From Chitinophagales bacterium (lineage in GTDB: Bacteria; Bacteroidota; Bacteroidia; Chitinophagales; UBA8649): a stretch of 64,000 nt of DNA. Positions 61,044 to 64,000 of the stretch are shown here, piece by piece. The notes beneath the pieces were generated by a model. That model saw nothing but the letters and a program-made list of their open reading frames with translations, had not been told where the DNA came from and made no database searches. The stretch is from contig JACJYS010000006.1 of the NCBI GenBank assembly GCA_020635995.1, positions 62,001 to 126,000 of the forward strand, written 5' to 3'. How positions within the stretch are numbered: position 1 is the first letter of the stretch; each line of letters opens with the position of its first letter. The translations under genes and the position numbers were made by a program.

Positions 61044-62042
61044 ATGAAAATAATAAATATAACATTAAGTAATATACTCATATTAATTAGTATGCTTATC
61101 TGTTTCACTTCTTGCAAAAAAGAGGAGTCAACATCTCAGAATAAAAACTATAAACAAGAGATGCGAACTTTTGTTCAAAATATAAGTAGTTATGCTAAAG
61201 GAATAAAACCGAATTTTATAATCATTCCTCAAAACGGTGCAGAAATTGTTAGTACAACAGGCGATGATGAGGGCTCTCCCGAAATGAATTATATTAATGC
61301 TATTGACGGTATAGGGCAGGAAAGTTTAAACTATGGCTACAATGCAGATGACCAAGCGACCCCTAATAACGAAAAAGAATGGATGCAAACCTTTTTAGAT
61401 ATGGCTAAAAATAATAGTTCGGTAAAAATATTGGTAACAGACTATTGTTATACTCCTTCAAAAATAGACAATTCATACGCTACAAATAATACTGACGGAT
61501 ATATTTCTTTTGCCGCTACCCATAGAGCATTAGATAATATCCCCAACTACCCAACACCTATACACCAAGAAAATTCAGATGTAATTAGCGATTTACAGCA
61601 ATCAAAAAATTTTTTGTATTTAATAAATCCCGATAATCTTTTTAATACTAAACAAGAATTTGTAGATGAAGTAAAAAATACAAATTATGATATAATAATA
61701 ATGGATTTCTTCTACAATGGAGAAACATTTACGGCTAACCAAATACAAGAATTAAAACAAAAAGCAAACGGAGGAAAACGATTACTGATTTGCTATATGA
61801 GCATAGGAGAAGCGGAAGATTATAGATACTACTGGCAAGCAGGCTGGCAGGTGGGCAACCCTTCATTTATAGTAAAAGAAAACCCTAATTGGGAAGGCAA
61901 TTATGTTGTAAAATATTGGGAAGATGAATGGCAAAATATTATTTATGGCAATGACAATTCGTATTTAAAAAAGATACTTAATGCAGGTTTTGATGGCGTA
62001 TATCTTGATATAATAGATGCCTTTGAACAGTTTGAAAATTAG
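61044..62042 (+). CDS. MJ1477/TM1410-like putative glycoside hydrolase (GH114-related), with apparently permuted motif order
   Basis: 332 residues, lipobox-like FTSC at Cys24 after the hydrophobic segment. Recognisable blocks: KPNFIIIPQNGAEIV and NAIDGIGQESLNYGYNADDQ near the N-terminus; YDIIIMDFFYNGE, GKRLLICYMSIGEAEDYRYY, NWEGNYVVKYWEDEWQNIIY and, at the very end, AGFDGVYLDIIDAFEQFEN. In the usual proteins of this family, as I recall them, the GEAEDYR and GVYLDIIDA blocks come first and the QNG/IDGIGQE block after. Here the C-terminal half stands first. Related GH114 enzymes degrade galactosamine-rich polysaccharide. Confidence 0.75.
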   Translation: MKIINITLSNILILISMLICFTSCKKEESTSQNKNYKQEMRTFVQNISSYAKGIKPNFIIIPQNGAEIVSTTGDDEGSPEMNYINAIDGIGQESLNYGYNADDQATPNNEKEWMQTFLDMAKNNSSVKILVTDYCYTPSKIDNSYATNNTDGYISFAATHRALDNIPNYPTPIHQENSDVISDLQQSKNFLYLINPDNLFNTKQEFVDEVKNTNYDIIIMDFFYNGETFTANQIQELKQKANGGKRLLICYMSIGEAEDYRYYWQAGWQVGNPSFIVKENPNWEGNYVVKYWEDEWQNIIYGNDNSYLKKILNAGFDGVYLDIIDAFEQFEN

Positions 62043-62094
62043 TAGGAATATATACTTATGCCAAGCTATATTTTTTCTTGTAAACTTGTTCGCA

Positions 62095-62259
62095 TCAACC
62101 TGCGTTTTCATTGTTCATCCTCTGGACGCAACGAAAACTTAGTTGTTCTCTACTATCTTTCTTTCCGTTCCATTTGTGGTCAGCTTTTGGGACTCCCCAT
62201 ACCCTTTGCCAAGTTTTGATTTGTGTGTCGGTTGGTGCGACTTGGCAAATGCGAAGCAT
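62095..62259 (-). CDS. Possible small ORF or gene fragment in the insertion-sequence region
   Basis: 54 codons with protein-like composition (APTDTQIKTWQRVWGVPK, then ADHKWNGKKDSREQLSFRC) ending VQRMNNENAG-stop. It lies in a decayed region, has no recognised family and contains one arm of a dyad (TTTGCCAAGT at 62205-62214 and ACTTGGCAAA at 62240-62249). Could be the fossil tail of a longer gene. Low confidence. Confidence 0.3.
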   Translation of the reverse strand: MLRICQVAPTDTQIKTWQRVWGVPKADHKWNGKKDSREQLSFRCVQRMNNENAG

Positions 62260-62278
62260 TCACGAACACCAATAATTG

Positions 62279-62356
62279 AAATATAAGAGTCGTGAGTAAT
62301 TGTATGGTTTTAGCGTTGCATTATTTCCGTTTCTTGTTTTCTATCTTTTTAATCGC
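62279..62356. repeat. Direct repeat 1 flanking the insertion-sequence remnant
   Basis: 78 bases (AAATATAAGAGTCGTGAGTA at the start) repeated at 62845-62923 with one substitution and one inserted base. It directly abuts the left terminal inverted repeat. Long flanking duplications of this sort are a known trait of IS1634-type elements. Confidence 0.7.
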
Positions 62357-62845
62357 TCCTGACTTGTACCTTTTAGTGCGGAGAGAATTTTGGCTATTAA
62401 TTTGGTCATTTTATCGTTTGGAAGAGCTTTTATATTGATGATTTTATTGGTTGCATGATTGAGTAACTGACTTTTTTATATTTTTTAATGGAAATACTGG
62501 TTTGTAGTTCTATATGCTTTGATACTACCAATGCCATAAAGCAGATAAGTAATGTAGTTTTATAGGCTCTTCCTAAAAATGGAATATGGGGCGTGTTTGT
62601 AAGTTGTTTTTGGATATAAAATCCTGTTCTATCTCTTATAGTTCGTGATAACGCTCTATAATGGTGTTATTATCAGCGATTGATTCGGGTAAATTGGTAT
62701 AATTTGCTTTTGATGCGGTGGTAATAACCCTTATTTTCATCACACAAAAATAGCCTTAGTGCGGTAAAAATAACCTAAAAAAATATTAAAACACTGATTA
62801 TCAATACTTTAAAAACGCACTAAATTTATTGGGTACAAGTCAGGA
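62357..62845 (-). mobile_element. Decayed, internally deleted IS1634/IS4-like insertion sequence
   Basis: 489 bases bounded by perfect 14-base terminal inverted repeats, TCCTGACTTGTACC (62357-62370) and GGTACAAGTCAGGA (62832-62845). The minus strand keeps two broken pieces of a transposase C-terminus: TTASKANYTNLPESIADNNT and NNLQTRPIFHF, then in another frame LLICFMALVVSKHIELQTSI. The RPIFH and ICFMALVVSKHIEL motifs are those of IS1634-type DDE transposases. Stop codons and frameshifts show that it is dead. Only the transposase tail is left. Confidence 0.8.
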
Positions 62846-62923
62846 AATATAAGAGTCGTGAGTAATTGTATGGTTTTAGCGTTGGCATTATTTCCGTTTT
62901 TTGTTTTCTATCTTTTTAATCGC
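62845..62923. repeat. Direct repeat 2 flanking the insertion-sequence remnant; includes the rhuM stop codon
   Basis: 79-base partner of the repeat at 62279-62356. It includes the last codons and the stop of the rhuM-like gene, so the first copy duplicates the gene's end. The original target was therefore the gene's 3' end plus about 40 downstream bases. Confidence 0.7.
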
Positions 62924-63890
62924 TTTTTCAAAGTCGCCTTTACCAATTGTTTTCTGTTGGTTTTCTTTGAATTTTTCGTATTCGCATTCAGCATTTGCTT
63001 TTCCCAATTCGTGGGAGATGCTTCCTGCATTGTTCAATATTTCCCTGTCGTTGAGTGTCAAGAAACCATTTAATTTTTCAATCCAATTTTTCATATACAT
63101 TGGCACTCTCCGCTGTGCTTGTCCTTGTGCATAAATCAGATATTGTTCCACCAAATTGTTCAAAGCGGATAATTCTTCTTCGTTCAAATAATTCTTTGCA
63201 ATGGAAACATCCGTTTTTCGGATTTGAGTACCTCTCCAAGTGGTCAAGCCCATATTCTTTTTTGAACTGTCGGATCGTTCGCTTATAATTTCTGCTACCG
63301 TTTGTCCTGTAATTGCCCAATGCAGTTTATTTTGAACGGTTTTGAAAAAATCAATGCCTAATGTCCAAAGTAGGGTCATAATCAACACTTGTGGCGTAAA
63401 TGTCCGTGATTTTTCGGTAAAACCGTTTTTCGGAAGTACGAATATCTTGTATTCGTCTTTCTAATTCTTCAAAATAGTCAAATGGCAAATCGGGATTTTT
63501 CAGGCGTTCGTCATCTAAAACAAACCCTTTTACAATGTATTCTCGTAAATGTTGGGTTGCCCATTGCCTGAATTTGGTTGCAATATATGATTTTATACGG
63601 TATCCGACCGAAATGATAGCATCAAGATTATATAAAACCTGCTTTCGTTTTACCTCTCGGTTTCCCTCTTGTTGAACTATTAAGAATTCCTTAATAGTTC
63701 GATTTTCTTCCAATTCGCCCTCCTCAAAGATGTTTTTAAGGTGCATATTGATATTGGGAACAGAAGTCTGAAACAACTCCGCCATCAATTTTTGGGTTAG
63801 CCAAACGGTTTCGTCCTGAAAACGAACGTCCAACTTTGTTTCTCCATTTTCTGTTTGATAAATAACTATTTGAGATTGGTTTTCTTCCAT
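62888..63890 (-). pseudogene. RhuM-family virulence/abortive-type protein gene, interrupted by a frameshift
   Basis: First part (63890 to about 63351) is a RhuM N-terminus: QTENGETKLDVRFQDETVWL, TQKLMAELFQTSVPNINMHL, RQVLYNLDAIISVGYRIKS-type segments (here KRKQVLYNLDAIISVGYRIK) and FRQWATQHLREYIVKGFVLD, ending YATSVDYDPTLDIRH-stop. The second part continues in the next frame as LGIDFFKTVQNKLHWAITGQ, SKKNMGLTTWRG and AKNYLNEEELSALN, which is the normal C-terminal half. One base near 63345-63352 restores a single protein of about 330 residues. A mutation or a sequencing error. RhuM genes often sit in restriction-modification loci; function uncertain. Confidence 0.85.
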
Positions 63891-63901
63891 TTTGTTCGCT
63901 G

Positions 63902-64000
63902 TTAATTGTCTTTTAAATAAGGTTGTAAGAGTTCGTCAACACCCGAATCAATAGGTTTAGAGTTTATCAAATTACTTAAGAACCTAACGTTGGAAACTTC
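63902..64000 (-). CDS. C-terminal end of an unidentified gene entering from the right edge
   Basis: Last 32 codons before TAA at 63902, e.g. NLINSKPIDSGVDELLQPYL. Too short to assign. The gap to the rhuM start is 11 bases on the same strand, so they are probably one operon; a type I restriction-modification context is possible but unproven. Confidence 0.5.
   Translation of the reverse strand, partial: EVSNVRFLSNLINSKPIDSGVDELLQPYLKDN

Noticed and set aside
1..64000. tRNA or rRNA genes
   Set aside because: No cloverleaf with TTCRANY arm or rRNA signature could be found in the intergenic spaces by eye; a covariance-model scan would settle this.

Overview
The window is chromosomal DNA of a free-living, heterotrophic member of the Bacteroidota. 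The family-level clues agree: several promoters carry the phylum-specific -7 motif TAnnTTTG, ribosome binding sites are mostly A-rich rather than Shine-Dalgarno, there is a PorQ protein of the type IX secretion system (T9SS) and two surface proteins with T9SS C-terminal sorting domains, two carboxypeptidase-like/TonB-dependent receptors, LytTR/His_kinase signalling and a RES/Xre toxin-antitoxin pair. The sequence is AT-rich throughout. No rRNA, tRNA, CRISPR array, prophage or replication origin is visible. I cannot name the genus.

Layout. 0-7 kb: partial RND efflux adaptor, methyltransferase/cupin pair, a dispersed structured repeat (copy A), a TPR-sensor histidine kinase/LytTR regulator pair, a Crp-type regulator with an ElaA acetyltransferase. 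7-20 kb: ribosomal protein S1 with an unusual N-terminal helix-hairpin-helix fusion, PorQ, a secreted C10 cysteine protease overlapping a lipoprotein gene, UvrB, two surface/lipoproteins. 20-27 kb: tandem TonB receptors and a neutral-ceramidase-like enzyme. 27-32 kb: a Cas4-like/DUF2779 nuclease and a kynurenine-pathway operon (HAO, KynU) ending in a GH16 glucanase. 32-36 kb: MarR regulator divergent from a thiolase and a FadJ-type beta-oxidation enzyme. 36-45 kb: RES/Xre toxin-antitoxin, a secreted hydrolase, a 1199-residue outer-membrane protein, a DUF695 gene flanked by palindromic elements, HldD, TrmN6, and repeat copy B, inverted relative to copy A. 45-56 kb: a second beta-oxidation operon (fused dehydrogenase/hydratase, thiolase, acyl-CoA dehydrogenase) followed by malate synthase and isocitrate lyase. 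56-64 kb: a PHB-type esterase, a HigBA-type module, pirin, DsbA-like and MDR oxidoreductases, a GH114/TM1410-like protein with permuted motif order, then a decayed IS1634-like insertion sequence, a frameshifted rhuM gene and the end of one more gene.

Metabolically the most coherent theme is fatty-acid use: two beta-oxidation loci produce acetyl-CoA, and the glyoxylate shunt pair aceB-aceA directly downstream of the second lets the cell grow on it. MarR control of the first locus and perfect palindromes in the promoters of the second locus and of aceBA suggest local repression.

The most unusual non-coding structure is in the beta-oxidation operons. The spacers are built from short TAGAC/GTCTA-type (or CAGAC/TAAGAC-type) arrays that run in inverted orientation between one gene's stop codon and the next gene's start. 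One such spacer holds a gene for a four-helix-bundle (S23/IVP) protein, and another ends in what looks like the tail of a decayed copy. I regard this as the best candidate for an undescribed element in the window. Other notable structure is a pair of inverted, hairpin-capped repeats 42 kb apart with a compensated base pair, and an IS1634-like remnant flanked by an unusually long 78/79-bp direct repeat.
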